NCBI GenBank assembly: GCA_022565395.1
Contig: JAIUMV010000026.1
Span: forward strand, 1-52,994
Length of the DNA stretch: 52,994 nucleotides
Reading direction: 5' to 3'
From: Marinobacter sp.
GTDB taxonomy: Bacteria; Pseudomonadota; Gammaproteobacteria; Pseudomonadales; Oleiphilaceae
The notes under the pieces were generated by a model. It searched no databases. It saw only the letters and a program-made list of their open reading frames with translations, and had not been told where the DNA came from. Position 1 is the first letter of the stretch. Every line of letters starts with the position of its first letter. Below are positions 15,664 through 24,065 of this stretch, one piece after another. Position numbers and translations under genes: made by a program.

Positions 15664-16875
15664 ATGTCTGACATGCGCACCCTGATCCGTTCCAAGGCCC
15701 AGCTCGCAGCCCTGAAGCTGGCAGTAACGGTTATCCCGGCGCCCAAGCCTAATGTGTTGATGGGTAAAGGGTCTGGTTTGCGCCTCTGCGACATGATGGC
15801 CCATTTTGGCATCCAGCGGCCGCTGCTGGTCACGGATGACGTTCTGCTCAAACTGGGTGTGCTGGATCCGCTGCTGGCGCGTCTGGAGAAGCTGGGTATG
15901 TCGCCATCGGTTTTTTCCGGCGTCAAACCGGACCCCACCTTTGCGGTGGTGGATGCGGGACTGACAGCCCTGGCGGCCGCGCAGAGTGATGCGGTGCTTG
16001 CTGTTGGTGGTGGCTCCTCGATTGATGCGGCCAAGGTGATTGCCTTGTCCGCGTCCAATCAGAAACCGCCACGCAAACTGGTGGGCGTGCTGAAGGCCCG
16101 CAAGCCCTCGCTGCCCTTGTTTGTTATACCCACCACGGCGGGTACGGGTTCCGAAGTGACGCTGGGTGCGGTTATCTCTGACGAGCAGAGTCACCAGAAA
16201 GCGTTGGTTATAGATCCGAAGCTGGTGCCGCTGGCAACCGCATTGGACTCAGGCATCATGGCGGGTATGCCGCCGTCGGTGACGGCAGATACCGGCATTG
16301 ATGCGCTCACCCATGCTCTGGAGGCCTGGGTGAGCGACTTTGCCAACCCGCAAACGGATTTCTATGCCGGTGCCGCGGTACGCATGGTGTTGGAGAATCT
16401 TGAAAAGGCGTGCAGTGGCAAAAGTACGCTGGCAGCCCGTGAGGCCATGGCTCTGGCCGCTCATTACGGCGGCCTGGCCCTGAATCAGGCCGGTTTGGGC
16501 TATGTACACGGTATTGCGCATCAACTGGGGGCTTTCTATGGCGTGCCCCATGGCCGCGCCAACGCCATCGTGTTGCCCCACGTGCTGGGTTTCAACCGCA
16601 AGGTGTCCGGGCCCCGGCTGGCGGAACTGGCGCGGCGGGTTGGGCTTGCGGATGCCGGCACGGATGAGCAGCTGGCGGCTGATCGCCTGATCAGCCGGGT
16701 GCGGGAGTTGATTCGCAATGTGGGCATATCGCCTTATGTTCCCGCGCTGCGGGAGGCGGACTTCCCCGAGATTATCCGTGGTGCCTTCGCAGAAACCCAT
16801 GGCACCTACGCGGTACCCAAGTACATGCAGAAGCAGGATGTCGAGGGCATCCTGCGTGCCTTGATGCCCGTCTAA
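15664..16875 (+). CDS. iron-containing alcohol dehydrogenase
   Basis: This 403-residue NAD-dependent alcohol dehydrogenase belongs to the iron-activated (type III) family. The N-terminal half has the nucleotide-binding AVGGGSSIDAAKVIA motif near residue 120. The family signature TTAGTGSEVT is near 157, and the metal-binding region contains GYVHGIAHQLGAFYGVPHGRANA (two His ligands) near 280. It lies 49 bp after alkB and is probably co-transcribed, oxidising the fatty alcohol formed by AlkB (inference from order). GAGG precedes ATG 15664. Confidence 0.92.
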   Translation: MSDMRTLIRSKAQLAALKLAVTVIPAPKPNVLMGKGSGLRLCDMMAHFGIQRPLLVTDDVLLKLGVLDPLLARLEKLGMSPSVFSGVKPDPTFAVVDAGLTALAAAQSDAVLAVGGGSSIDAAKVIALSASNQKPPRKLVGVLKARKPSLPLFVIPTTAGTGSEVTLGAVISDEQSHQKALVIDPKLVPLATALDSGIMAGMPPSVTADTGIDALTHALEAWVSDFANPQTDFYAGAAVRMVLENLEKACSGKSTLAAREAMALAAHYGGLALNQAGLGYVHGIAHQLGAFYGVPHGRANAIVLPHVLGFNRKVSGPRLAELARRVGLADAGTDEQLAADRLISRVRELIRNVGISPYVPALREADFPEIIRGAFAETHGTYAVPKYMQKQDVEGILRALMPV

Positions 16876-16896
16876 AAAGGCTCCTCAGATGCCTTT

Positions 16897-17016
16897 GAAA
16901 ACGTAGCCGAGGCAGGCGCAGCAAGGCAAAAACAGGCGAAAAAGCGCAGTTTACGTGTTGTAAATGAGCATTTTGAGCCTGTTTTTAACACTGCTGCGGC
17001 AACGCAGGTAGTTTTC
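16897..17016. repeat. 120-bp imperfect palindrome after the alcohol dehydrogenase
   Basis: The ends are GAAAAC (16897-16902) and GTTTTC (17011-17016). Inside, AAAAACAGGC (16928-16937) pairs with GCCTGTTTTT (16977-16986), and gtttac pairs with gtaaat around the centre. It fills the gap between two convergent genes and could act as a bidirectional terminator. The phrase gtaaatgagcattttgagcc is, to my recollection, part of a dispersed repeat in marine gammaproteobacteria, but only one copy is in this window. Confidence 0.65.
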
Positions 17017-17025
17017 AGTGGTTTC

Positions 17026-17826
17026 CTAGATAAACTCAAAGGGTGGGCGGTAATTCTCCTGCGTCATCAGATCGATGCCGCAGTCCACGCTGCTCACCCA
17101 GTTCAGGAAGCGGTCCACCATGTCCGCTCCCTCAAAGCGCTTGCCGTGCTGCGGCACAATAGCGCTGACATCCAGCTCCCTCACCATGTTGGCCCACAGC
17201 TGACACACCTTGCGACTGGCAATGTAACGACGATGGAAACCCATCATGCTGGGAATATGCTTGTCGAAGTCCTGCACCGGCAGATGATCATCCTCACCCC
17301 CCAGTGATGCCCCGAGATCGCCGGAAAACAGAATCTTCGAGACGGGATCATAGAACTGCAGGTTACCCACGGAATGCATGAAGTGGGCGGGCAGGCATTG
17401 GATATAGCTGTCGCCAAACTTCACCTTACCGCCCGCATCAGGCACGGCCAGGATGCGGTCGTAGACACTGCCCGTCAGTTGCTTGCTGACGTAATCAGAG
17501 ACCAGATGGGGCAGAAAGCGTGCCCACAGGCGTGATGTAACAATCTGCGCTTTGGTGTGCACGATCCAGCGGTCGATGGCACCGATGATGTCAGGGTCCT
17601 GATGGGAGGCAAACACATAGTCCAGGTCCTGAATCTTCATGTACCGCGACGCGGCCACTGAAAGCGGCGTATAGGTCAGGTCTCCGCCCGGATCAATCAG
17701 CGCTTCGTGCTTGCCGTCCACCAGCAGACACTGGTTGGACTGCACCCCTTCACCTGCCACCAGGGAATCAAACATCAGGCATTTGTGATGCCCGTTATCA
17801 AAAAGCACGATGGGTTCGGCTGCCAT
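17026..17826 (-). CDS. metallo-beta-lactamase-fold protein, diiron ODP/flavodiiron-like
   Basis: This 266-residue protein resembles the oxygen-binding diiron domain (ODP) of flavodiiron proteins, without a flavodoxin domain. The ligand-like residues are SHQDPDIIG (His, Asp and Asp; canonical sequence HxExDH, here Glu is Asp and the last His is Ile), PAHFMHSVGN, FSGDLGASLGG and VPQHGKRF. Such stand-alone domains are reported as oxygen or NO sensors or reductases; the exact role here is unknown. ATG 17826 (MAAEPIVLF) follows GGAG. It is convergent with the alkB-dehydrogenase pair and separated from it by the 120-bp palindrome. Confidence 0.8.
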   Translation of the reverse strand: MAAEPIVLFDNGHHKCLMFDSLVAGEGVQSNQCLLVDGKHEALIDPGGDLTYTPLSVAASRYMKIQDLDYVFASHQDPDIIGAIDRWIVHTKAQIVTSRLWARFLPHLVSDYVSKQLTGSVYDRILAVPDAGGKVKFGDSYIQCLPAHFMHSVGNLQFYDPVSKILFSGDLGASLGGEDDHLPVQDFDKHIPSMMGFHRRYIASRKVCQLWANMVRELDVSAIVPQHGKRFEGADMVDRFLNWVSSVDCGIDLMTQENYRPPFEFI

Positions 17827-18016
17827 GAAATCGCTCTCCTGCGTTGCCTGACCTGCGCGGACTTGTCGCAGACAGGGCCATCTCTGTGAAGTTGGCGGCA
17901 GGTTAACCACAAGCTGACGGAAGGTAATTGCCTCAGGTCAAAAACTTGAGCATTGTCAGGTAACGCTTTGTAAGCATGACCTTTGCTACACGGTGACTCG
18001 GGGAAAAGACTATTTT
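17827..18016. other. gene-free upstream region of the ODP-like gene
   Basis: This stretch and repeat f make a 413-base gap. It contains partly repeated segments with the word caggt (cctcaggtcaaaaacttgag and cattgtcaggtaac) that may be part of a regulatory site for the ODP-like gene. I see no reading frame and no clear promoter. Confidence 0.3.
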
Positions 18017-18197
18017 GCCGCAGAATCCACGGAAGGACGCGGAAGGAAAAGATAAAGAATGTTTAGCCACGGACGACACGGACAAACACGGACAAGGGCT
18101 TACTAAGCTATTAAGAATCTATTTTTTTGTCCGTGATAGTCCGTGTCGTCCGTGGCTAATTAATGTCTTTTCCGCGTCCTTCCGTGGATTCCGCGGC
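18017..18197. repeat. nested inverted repeat, copy f
   Basis: Complete copy with outer arms gccgcagaatccacggaagg and ccttccgtggattccgcggc. The inner arms are tttagccacggacgacacgg and ccgtgtcgtccgtggctaa. The asymmetric loop (agggcttactaagctattaa) is almost the same as in copy g and has the same orientation. It lies 43 bp from the mmsR stop. Confidence 0.9.
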
Positions 18198-18239
18198 AAT
18201 ACTTTTTTTAGTCGGTGTCTGTCCGTGGCCACCCCGACG

Positions 18240-19115
18240 TTACCCCCGGTGCTGCAGCCGGTAGTCTCTCGGTGGCAGGCCCATGGTTTTTTTGAACAGG
18301 CGGGAGAAGTAGTAGCTGTCTTCATACCCCAGGCGGCGGCTGATTTCGGCGAAGGGCAGGGCGGTGTTGTCCAGTAGCTGGCAGGCCTGTTCCACTTTCA
18401 GGTGCAGCAGGTGCTGCACCGGGCTTTCGCCAGTGGTCTGGCGATACAGGGTGGCGAAGTAGGCGGGGGACAGGCCGGCGATGTCGGCGAGTTGTTCCAG
18501 AGTGATGCGTTGGTGCAGGTGCTCCCGCATGTAGCTGTGTATGGCGTCCAGATCCAGGGTGCGTGGTTTATCGTGTTCGTTGGCGCTGAGGGGAATGCCC
18601 GCCAGCAGCTGGCGCAGGCGATTGGCGACATGCACCAGCCCCTGCAGGCGGAAGCCGGTCTGCTGAACCCCCAGCAGGCCGTTGAAATCCACCAGCAGGC
18701 GAGGGTGGCGGCCAAGGTGTTGCAGGCGGCAATCGCCGGCAAACCCCATATGGTGTCGGAAAGCGTCTGCCAGGGAGCCGCGGTAATGGACCCAATAAAT
18801 GCTCCAGGGCCAGGCCGGGTCTGCGGTGTACCGGTGGGCGTGCCCCCGTGGTATCAGCACCAGATCGCCGGCTTCTACGGTTATGGGGCTGTTATCCACG
18901 CTGAGAAAACCGCGTCCTTCCGTGCAGTAGATCAAAAGATCGTCCGTATGTTGTTCCCGGTGCATGTGGTGACCCTGCGCCTGCCGGTAATGGCCGAAGG
19001 CCAGCGGGTACAGCTCCTGTGTCAGCGGGTGGCTGTCCAACATGGCAACCAGGCGTTCCGGGATCACATAACGCGCGCTACCCGTAGGGAGCGGCCATTG
19101 CGAAGTCTGGGGCAT
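18240..19115 (-). CDS. mmsR: AraC-family regulator, probable MmsR
   Basis: This 291-residue protein has an N-terminal cupin-like ligand domain (about residues 30-120, with LLIYCTEGRGF and VEAGDLVLIPRGHAHRY). A C-terminal AraC-type pair of helix-turn-helix motifs follows (about 195-288), containing ITLEQLADIAGLSPAYFATLY and ISRRLGYEDSYYFSRLFKK. It is divergent from the mmsA operon across 141 bases, the arrangement of mmsR in Pseudomonas aeruginosa, where MmsR activates mmsAB in response to valine metabolites. The name rests on this context as well as family. ATG 19115 follows AGGAG. Confidence 0.85.
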   Translation of the reverse strand: MPQTSQWPLPTGSARYVIPERLVAMLDSHPLTQELYPLAFGHYRQAQGHHMHREQHTDDLLIYCTEGRGFLSVDNSPITVEAGDLVLIPRGHAHRYTADPAWPWSIYWVHYRGSLADAFRHHMGFAGDCRLQHLGRHPRLLVDFNGLLGVQQTGFRLQGLVHVANRLRQLLAGIPLSANEHDKPRTLDLDAIHSYMREHLHQRITLEQLADIAGLSPAYFATLYRQTTGESPVQHLLHLKVEQACQLLDNTALPFAEISRRLGYEDSYYFSRLFKKTMGLPPRDYRLQHRG

Positions 19116-19256
19116 GCGTGCTCCTGTCTGGTATCGAAAGATAATCCATTATGAGCGAAAGTTAGTCAATCTTTGGCGGGCTGAGCCTGTGCTAGGATCG
19201 AAGCATCAGATCACGCTGTGTTTTCCGTGGTCTCTATAACCAACAAGGACAACAAC

Positions 19257-20750
19257 ATGACCCAACAAATCCCCCTCTTTATTGACGGTGAGTTTATCCA
19301 GAGCCGCACGGATCACTGGATTGATGTCACCAATCCAGCCACCAATGCGGTCATTGCACGGGTGCCAGAAGCCACTGATGCTGAAATGCAGCAGGCTATC
19401 GCCAGTGCTGCGGACGCCTTCAAAATCTGGCGGGAAGTGCCTGTGTCGGAGCGTGCAAGGTTGATGTTGCGCTACCAGGCGCTGCTGAAAGAACACCATG
19501 ACGAGCTGGCGGAAATTCTGTCCCAGGAAACCGGCAAGACCTTTGAAGATGCCAAGGGTGATGTCTGGCGGGGTATCGAAGTGGTGGAACACGCGGCCAA
19601 TATCCCGTCGCTGATGATGGGGGAAACGGTAGAGAATGTCGGTCGGGAAATTGATACCTACTCCTACATCCAGCCTCTGGGCGTGTGCGCCGGTATTACC
19701 CCGTTTAATTTCCCCGCCATGATTCCCTTGTGGATGTTCCCCATGGCCATTGCCTGCGGTAACACCTTTATTCTCAAGCCCTCCGAGCAGGACCCGTTGA
19801 CGCCCACCCGACTGGCGGAGCTGTTTGCGCAGGCCGGCGCACCTAAAGGCGTCTTGCAGGTGGTGCACGGCACCAAACCTCAGGTGGATGTGTTGCTCAG
19901 TGATCCGCGCATCAAGGCAGTATCCTTCGTAGGCTCGGTACCGGTTGGCCGTTATATCTATGAGACCGGCACCCGTCACATGAAACGGGTACAGAGTTTT
20001 GCCGGCGCCAAGAACCATATGGTCATCCTCCCGGATGCAGATAAACAGCAGGTGGTTAACGCCCTGGTGGGGGCCTCGGTGGGGGCTGCCGGCCAGCGCT
20101 GTATGGCTATTTCGGTCGCAGTATTTGTGGGTGAAGCCCAGCAGTGGATCCCGGAGGTGAAGGCCGCACTGGCAAAAGTACGCCCCGGTGCCTGGAACGA
20201 TAGCGCGGCCAGCTATGGCCCGCTGATCAGCCCGCAGGCCAAGGCGCGGGTGGAAAGCCTGATTGCCCGCGGTGTAGAAGAAGGCGCCGAACTGTTACTG
20301 GATGGTCGTGATTGCCGGGTAGAGGGCTTCCCTGACGGTAACTGGGTCGGGCCTACCCTGTTCGCTGGCGTCACACCAGACATGGATATCTATCGTGAGG
20401 AGATCTTCGGGCCGGTACTCAGCTGCATGACCGTGGACTCCCTTACCGACGCCATCACCCTGGTGAATGACAGTCCCTACGGCAACGGTACGTCCCTGTT
20501 CACCAGCTCCGGTGGCGCGGCACGTCGCTATCAGCATGAGATTGAAGTGGGCCAGGTGGGTATCAACATTCCCATTCCGGTACCCCTGCCATTCTTCTCT
20601 TTTACTGGCTGGAAGGGGTCTTTCTATGGCGATCAGCATGCCTACGGTAAACAGGCGGTACGCTTCTATACCGAGACCAAAACCATCACTGCCCGCTGGT
20701 TCAGTAGTGATGCCACCGCGGAAGCGAACTTCTCCATTCAGCTGCGCTAA
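19257..20750 (+). CDS. mmsA: methylmalonate-semialdehyde dehydrogenase (CoA-acylating)
   Basis: This 497-residue aldehyde dehydrogenase converts (methyl)malonate semialdehyde to propionyl- or acetyl-CoA, the last step of valine breakdown. The fold features are [14 protein letters not shown], the NAD site region [14 protein letters not shown] and the catalytic Cys in [11 protein letters not shown] near residue 285. The C-terminal [14 protein letters not shown] motif is typical of MmsA. ATG 19257 follows AAGGAC; an in-frame ATG 39 bases upstream is less likely. It is the first gene of an operon whose next three genes follow at gaps of 11, 11 and -4 bases. Confidence 0.95.
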   Translation: MTQQIPLFIDGEFIQSRTDHWIDVTNPATNAVIARVPEATDAEMQQAIASAADAFKIWREVPVSERARLMLRYQALLKEHHDELAEILSQETGKTFEDAKGDVWRGIEVVEHAANIPSLMMGETVENVGREIDTYSYIQPLGVCAGITPFNFPAMIPLWMFPMAIACGNTFILKPSEQDPLTPTRLAELFAQAGAPKGVLQVVHGTKPQVDVLLSDPRIKAVSFVGSVPVGRYIYETGTRHMKRVQSFAGAKNHMVILPDADKQQVVNALVGASVGAAGQRCMAISVAVFVGEAQQWIPEVKAALAKVRPGAWNDSAASYGPLISPQAKARVESLIARGVEEGAELLLDGRDCRVEGFPDGNWVGPTLFAGVTPDMDIYREEIFGPVLSCMTVDSLTDAITLVNDSPYGNGTSLFTSSGGAARRYQHEIEVGQVGINIPIPVPLPFFSFTGWKGSFYGDQHAYGKQAVRFYTETKTITARWFSSDATAEANFSIQLR

Positions 20751-20761
20751 CGAGGGCCATT

Positions 20762-21928
20762 ATGAATTTCAATCTTACGGAAGATCAGCTGGCCTATCGG
20801 GAAACTGCCCGGGCCTTTGCAGAAAAAGCCATGGCGCCCCACGCCGCTGAGTGGGATGCAGAGCATATCTTCCCGGTGGATGTGATCCGGGAAGGCGGCA
20901 AGCTGGGCTTTTGTGGCCTCTACCTGCCAGAGGCGCTGGGTGGTCTGGGCCTGTCCCGGCTGGATACCTCCATCATCATCGAAGAAATGTCGGCGGTATG
21001 CCCGTCCACCACGGCCTTCTTCACCATTCACAACATGGCCGCGTGGATGATTGCCAGCTTCGGCTCTGAGGCCCTGCGGCAGCAGTATGTAACCCGCATG
21101 GCCACGGGTGAATGGCTGGGTTCCTACTGCCTGACGGAGCCGGGGGCCGGTTCCGATGCCGCCAGCCTGCGTACCCGGGCGGAGCGGGACGGTGACCATT
21201 ATGTGCTGAACGGTGGCAAGGCCTTCATTTCCGGCGCCGGTAGCACCCAGGTGCTGGTAGTGATGGCCCGCACCGGTGCCGTTGATAGCGGTGCCAAGGG
21301 CGTTTCGGCATTTGTGCTGCCGGCGGATACCCCCGGTATCCACTACGGTAAGCTGGAGGACAAAATGGGCTGGCACAGTCAGCCGACCCGTCAGGTGATG
21401 TTCGAGAATGTCCGCGTGCCCGCAGACCATCGTTTGGGAGAGGAGGGCGAAGGCTTTCGCTTCGCCATGAAGGGCCTGGATGGTGGCCGTATCAACATTG
21501 CCAGCTGCTCCCTGGGAGGTGCCCACGGTGCTCTGTTGCGGGCCCGGGACTACCTGCATGAACGGCAACAGTTCGGCCGCCCGCTGGCGGACTTTCAGGC
21601 CCTGCAGTTCAAACTGGCGGACATGACCACCAAGCTTACCGCCTCCCGGCAGATGGTCCGGCTGGCGGCCTTCAAACTGGATAACGGTGACCCGGAGGCC
21701 TCAGCCCACTGTGCCATGGCCAAGCAGTTTGCCACTGACGCCTGTTTCGAGGTGTGTAACGAGGCGCTGCAGATTCACGGCGGCTACGGCTATATCCGTG
21801 ACTATCCGCTGGAGCGTTATGTGCGGGACTTGCGGGTACACCAGATTCTGGAAGGCACTAACGAAATTATGCGCCTGATTATCGCCCGCCGGTTGCTGGA
21901 ACCGGGCGTGGCAGAAGCCATTCGATAA
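20762..21928 (+). CDS. acyl-CoA dehydrogenase, probable isobutyryl-CoA dehydrogenase
   Basis: This 388-residue flavoprotein belongs to the acyl-CoA dehydrogenase family. Visible motifs are YCLTEPGAGSDA (FAD/substrate site, near residue 122), QIHGGYGYIRDYPLERYVRD (near 335) and ILEGTNEIMR (near 361), which carries the catalytic Glu. Between mmsA and two enoyl-CoA hydratase-family genes its likely substrate is isobutyryl-CoA from valine, giving methacrylyl-CoA (inference from operon). GAGGG precedes the ATG. Confidence 0.92.
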   Translation: MNFNLTEDQLAYRETARAFAEKAMAPHAAEWDAEHIFPVDVIREGGKLGFCGLYLPEALGGLGLSRLDTSIIIEEMSAVCPSTTAFFTIHNMAAWMIASFGSEALRQQYVTRMATGEWLGSYCLTEPGAGSDAASLRTRAERDGDHYVLNGGKAFISGAGSTQVLVVMARTGAVDSGAKGVSAFVLPADTPGIHYGKLEDKMGWHSQPTRQVMFENVRVPADHRLGEEGEGFRFAMKGLDGGRINIASCSLGGAHGALLRARDYLHERQQFGRPLADFQALQFKLADMTTKLTASRQMVRLAAFKLDNGDPEASAHCAMAKQFATDACFEVCNEALQIHGGYGYIRDYPLERYVRDLRVHQILEGTNEIMRLIIARRLLEPGVAEAIR

Positions 21929-21939
21929 GGAACACCTTC

Positions 21940-22719
21940 ATGAGTGACCTGATTCAACTGGAAAAGCGTGGCCACGTGGCCATCCTCACCATCAGTAATC
22001 CGCCTGCCAATACCTGGACGCGGGACTCCCTTCATGCCCTGGCGGCACAGGTGCAGGCCCTGAATGAAGACCGGGAGATCTATGCCCTGGTGGTCACCGG
22101 CCAGGGGGAGAAGTTCTTCTCCGCAGGCGCTGACCTCAACACCTTTGCCGACGGTGATGTCGCCCGTGCCAATGATATGGCGCAAGCCTTTGGTGCGGCT
22201 TTTGACGCCCTGAGCCACTTCCGCGGCGTATCTATCGCTGCCATCAACGGCTATGCCATGGGTGGCGGCCTGGAATGTGCTCTGGCCTGTGACCTGCGGG
22301 TTGCCGAGGAGCATGCGCAGTTGGCGCTGCCTGAAGCCCGGGTGGGTCTGCTGCCCTGCGCAGGCGGCACCCAGAACCTGCCCTGGCTGGTGGGCGAGGG
22401 CTGGGCCAAACGGATGATTCTGTGCGGTGAGCGGGTGACCGCAGAAAAGGCCCTCGCCATGGGTCTGGTGGAAGAGGTGGTGCCTAGAGGGCAGGGGCTG
22501 GAAAAGGCCCTGGCCCTGGCGGAGGGTGCCTGCCAGCAGAGTCCGTCGTCCATTGCCCGTTGCAAGCAACTCATCATGAGTGCCCGGGATGGCCGCAGTC
22601 ATAAGGATGGCTGGCGCATGGAGCGGGAGCTGTTCATTGAGCTGTTCCAGACTGAAGACCAGAAAGAAGGTGTTAACGCCTTTCTACAAAAACGCACACC
22701 CGCGTGGAAAAACCAATGA
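21940..22719 (+). CDS. enoyl-CoA hydratase
   Basis: This 259-residue crotonase-family enzyme has SAGADLNTF (oxyanion hole), NGYAMGGGLECAL with the first catalytic Glu and LPEARVGLLPCAGGT with the second. Both Glu residues support true hydratase activity, here probably methacrylyl-CoA to 3-hydroxyisobutyryl-CoA. It starts 11 bases after the acyl-CoA dehydrogenase gene with AAGGA upstream, and its stop overlaps the next start as ATGA. Confidence 0.92.
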   Translation: MSDLIQLEKRGHVAILTISNPPANTWTRDSLHALAAQVQALNEDREIYALVVTGQGEKFFSAGADLNTFADGDVARANDMAQAFGAAFDALSHFRGVSIAAINGYAMGGGLECALACDLRVAEEHAQLALPEARVGLLPCAGGTQNLPWLVGEGWAKRMILCGERVTAEKALAMGLVEEVVPRGQGLEKALALAEGACQQSPSSIARCKQLIMSARDGRSHKDGWRMERELFIELFQTEDQKEGVNAFLQKRTPAWKNQ

Positions 22720-23810
22720 ATGATGCGGTAACAACCCAAAGCCCCGTCGTGCTGGCGGAGCTGGATACGACCAGCGGCCAGCGTATTGGCATTATCCGTT
22801 TGAACCAGCCCAAGGCACTGAACGCCCTGTCGCTGGAAATGATCCGGCTGATCCACCCCCAACTGGAGCGCTGGGCCGGCGATGACCAGGTGGTGGCTGT
22901 CTGGCTGGAAGGGGACGGCGACAAAGCTCTTTGTGCCGGGGGAGACGTCGTTGCCCTCTACCGCTCTATGACGGAGTCCCGCCCGGGTGACGCGGGCACC
23001 ACTCTGGGCGAGCAGTTTTTCACCGAGGAGTATGCACTGGATTACGCCCTGCACACCTACCCAAAGCCGGTGGTTGTCTGGGGTAACGGTATCGTCATGG
23101 GAGGCGGCCTGGGCTTGCTGGCGGCGGGCAGCCACCGGGTGGTTACCGAAACCGCCCGCATCGCCATGCCGGAAGTCTCCATCGGCCTCTACCCGGATGT
23201 GGGTGGCAGCTGGTTCCTTAACCGCATGCCTGGCCGCACCGGTTTGTTCCTGGGCCTGACAGGTGCCTCGGTCAACGCCAGTGATGCCCTGTTTGTGGGG
23301 CTTGCGGACCGGTTTATTGCTCATGACCAGCGGGATGCTGTACTGGCTGCCCTCAAAGCTGCGGACTGGGATCAGCCGGCCCATGTTGTGATCGGCAGCT
23401 GCCTGCGCTGGTTTGAGCACCAAAGCCGGGATCAGCGCCCGCCTGAGGTCGTTCGCGCCCACTACGACATCATCCAGCAGCTTACCGATGCGGACACCCT
23501 GGCCGACGTGGTCGCCCGGATGACCCGCTATGAGGGCGACGACCCCTGGCTGCAAAAAGCCGCCGCCACCCTGAAGGCTGGCTCACCCACCACCATGGCC
23601 ATTGTCTGGGAGCAGACTCACCAACTGCGCTATGCCGGCTTGCGTGAGGTGTTCGATAAGGAGCTGAAAATCTCCATCAACTGCCTGACCAAAGGGGAGT
23701 TCGCCGAGGGCGTCCGGGCCCTGCTGATCGACAAGGACAAACAACCCCGCTGGCGCTACCCCAACGTGGAAAGCCTCGACCCAGCCTGGGTGGCGGGCTT
23801 TTTCGAGTAG
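22716..23810 (+). CDS. 3-hydroxyisobutyryl-CoA hydrolase
   Basis: This 364-residue crotonase-superfamily protein has the features of HIBCH: ALCAGGDVVALY, IVMGGGLGLLAAG and MPEVSIGLYPDVGGSW, with the catalytic Glu and Asp of the hydrolase. It is longer than plain hydratases, as expected. It releases CoA to give 3-hydroxyisobutyrate, the substrate of MmsB. ATG 22716 overlaps the preceding stop (ATGA), indicating translational coupling; an in-frame GTG at 22704 is less likely. Repeat g begins 27 bp after its stop. Confidence 0.92.
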   Translation: MNDAVTTQSPVVLAELDTTSGQRIGIIRLNQPKALNALSLEMIRLIHPQLERWAGDDQVVAVWLEGDGDKALCAGGDVVALYRSMTESRPGDAGTTLGEQFFTEEYALDYALHTYPKPVVVWGNGIVMGGGLGLLAAGSHRVVTETARIAMPEVSIGLYPDVGGSWFLNRMPGRTGLFLGLTGASVNASDALFVGLADRFIAHDQRDAVLAALKAADWDQPAHVVIGSCLRWFEHQSRDQRPPEVVRAHYDIIQQLTDADTLADVVARMTRYEGDDPWLQKAAATLKAGSPTTMAIVWEQTHQLRYAGLREVFDKELKISINCLTKGEFAEGVRALLIDKDKQPRWRYPNVESLDPAWVAGFFE

Positions 23811-23837
23811 CTCTGGGGTTTCGGGGATAGATTGTTA

Positions 23838-24035
23838 GCCGCGGAATCCGCGGAAGGACGCGGAAATAAAAGATAAAGAATGTTTAGCCACGGACGACAC
23901 AGACAAACACAAACACGGACAAGGGCTTACTAATCTATTAAGAATTTGATTTTGTGTCCGTGATAGTCCGTGATAGTCCGTGTCGTCCGTGGCTAATTAA
24001 TGTCTTCTTCCGCGTCCTTCCGCGGATTCCGCGGC
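23838..24035. repeat. nested inverted repeat, copy g (inside the valine operon)
   Basis: Complete copy with outer arms gccgcggaatccgcggaagg and ccttccgcggattccgcggc. The inner arms match copy f, with a small extra aaacac and one tandem duplication of gtgatagtcc. It occupies almost all of the gap between the hydrolase and mmsB, ending 30 bp before the mmsB start. Confidence 0.9.
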
Positions 24036-24065
24036 TAAAAAACCAACCAAAACAAGGACAATAAC

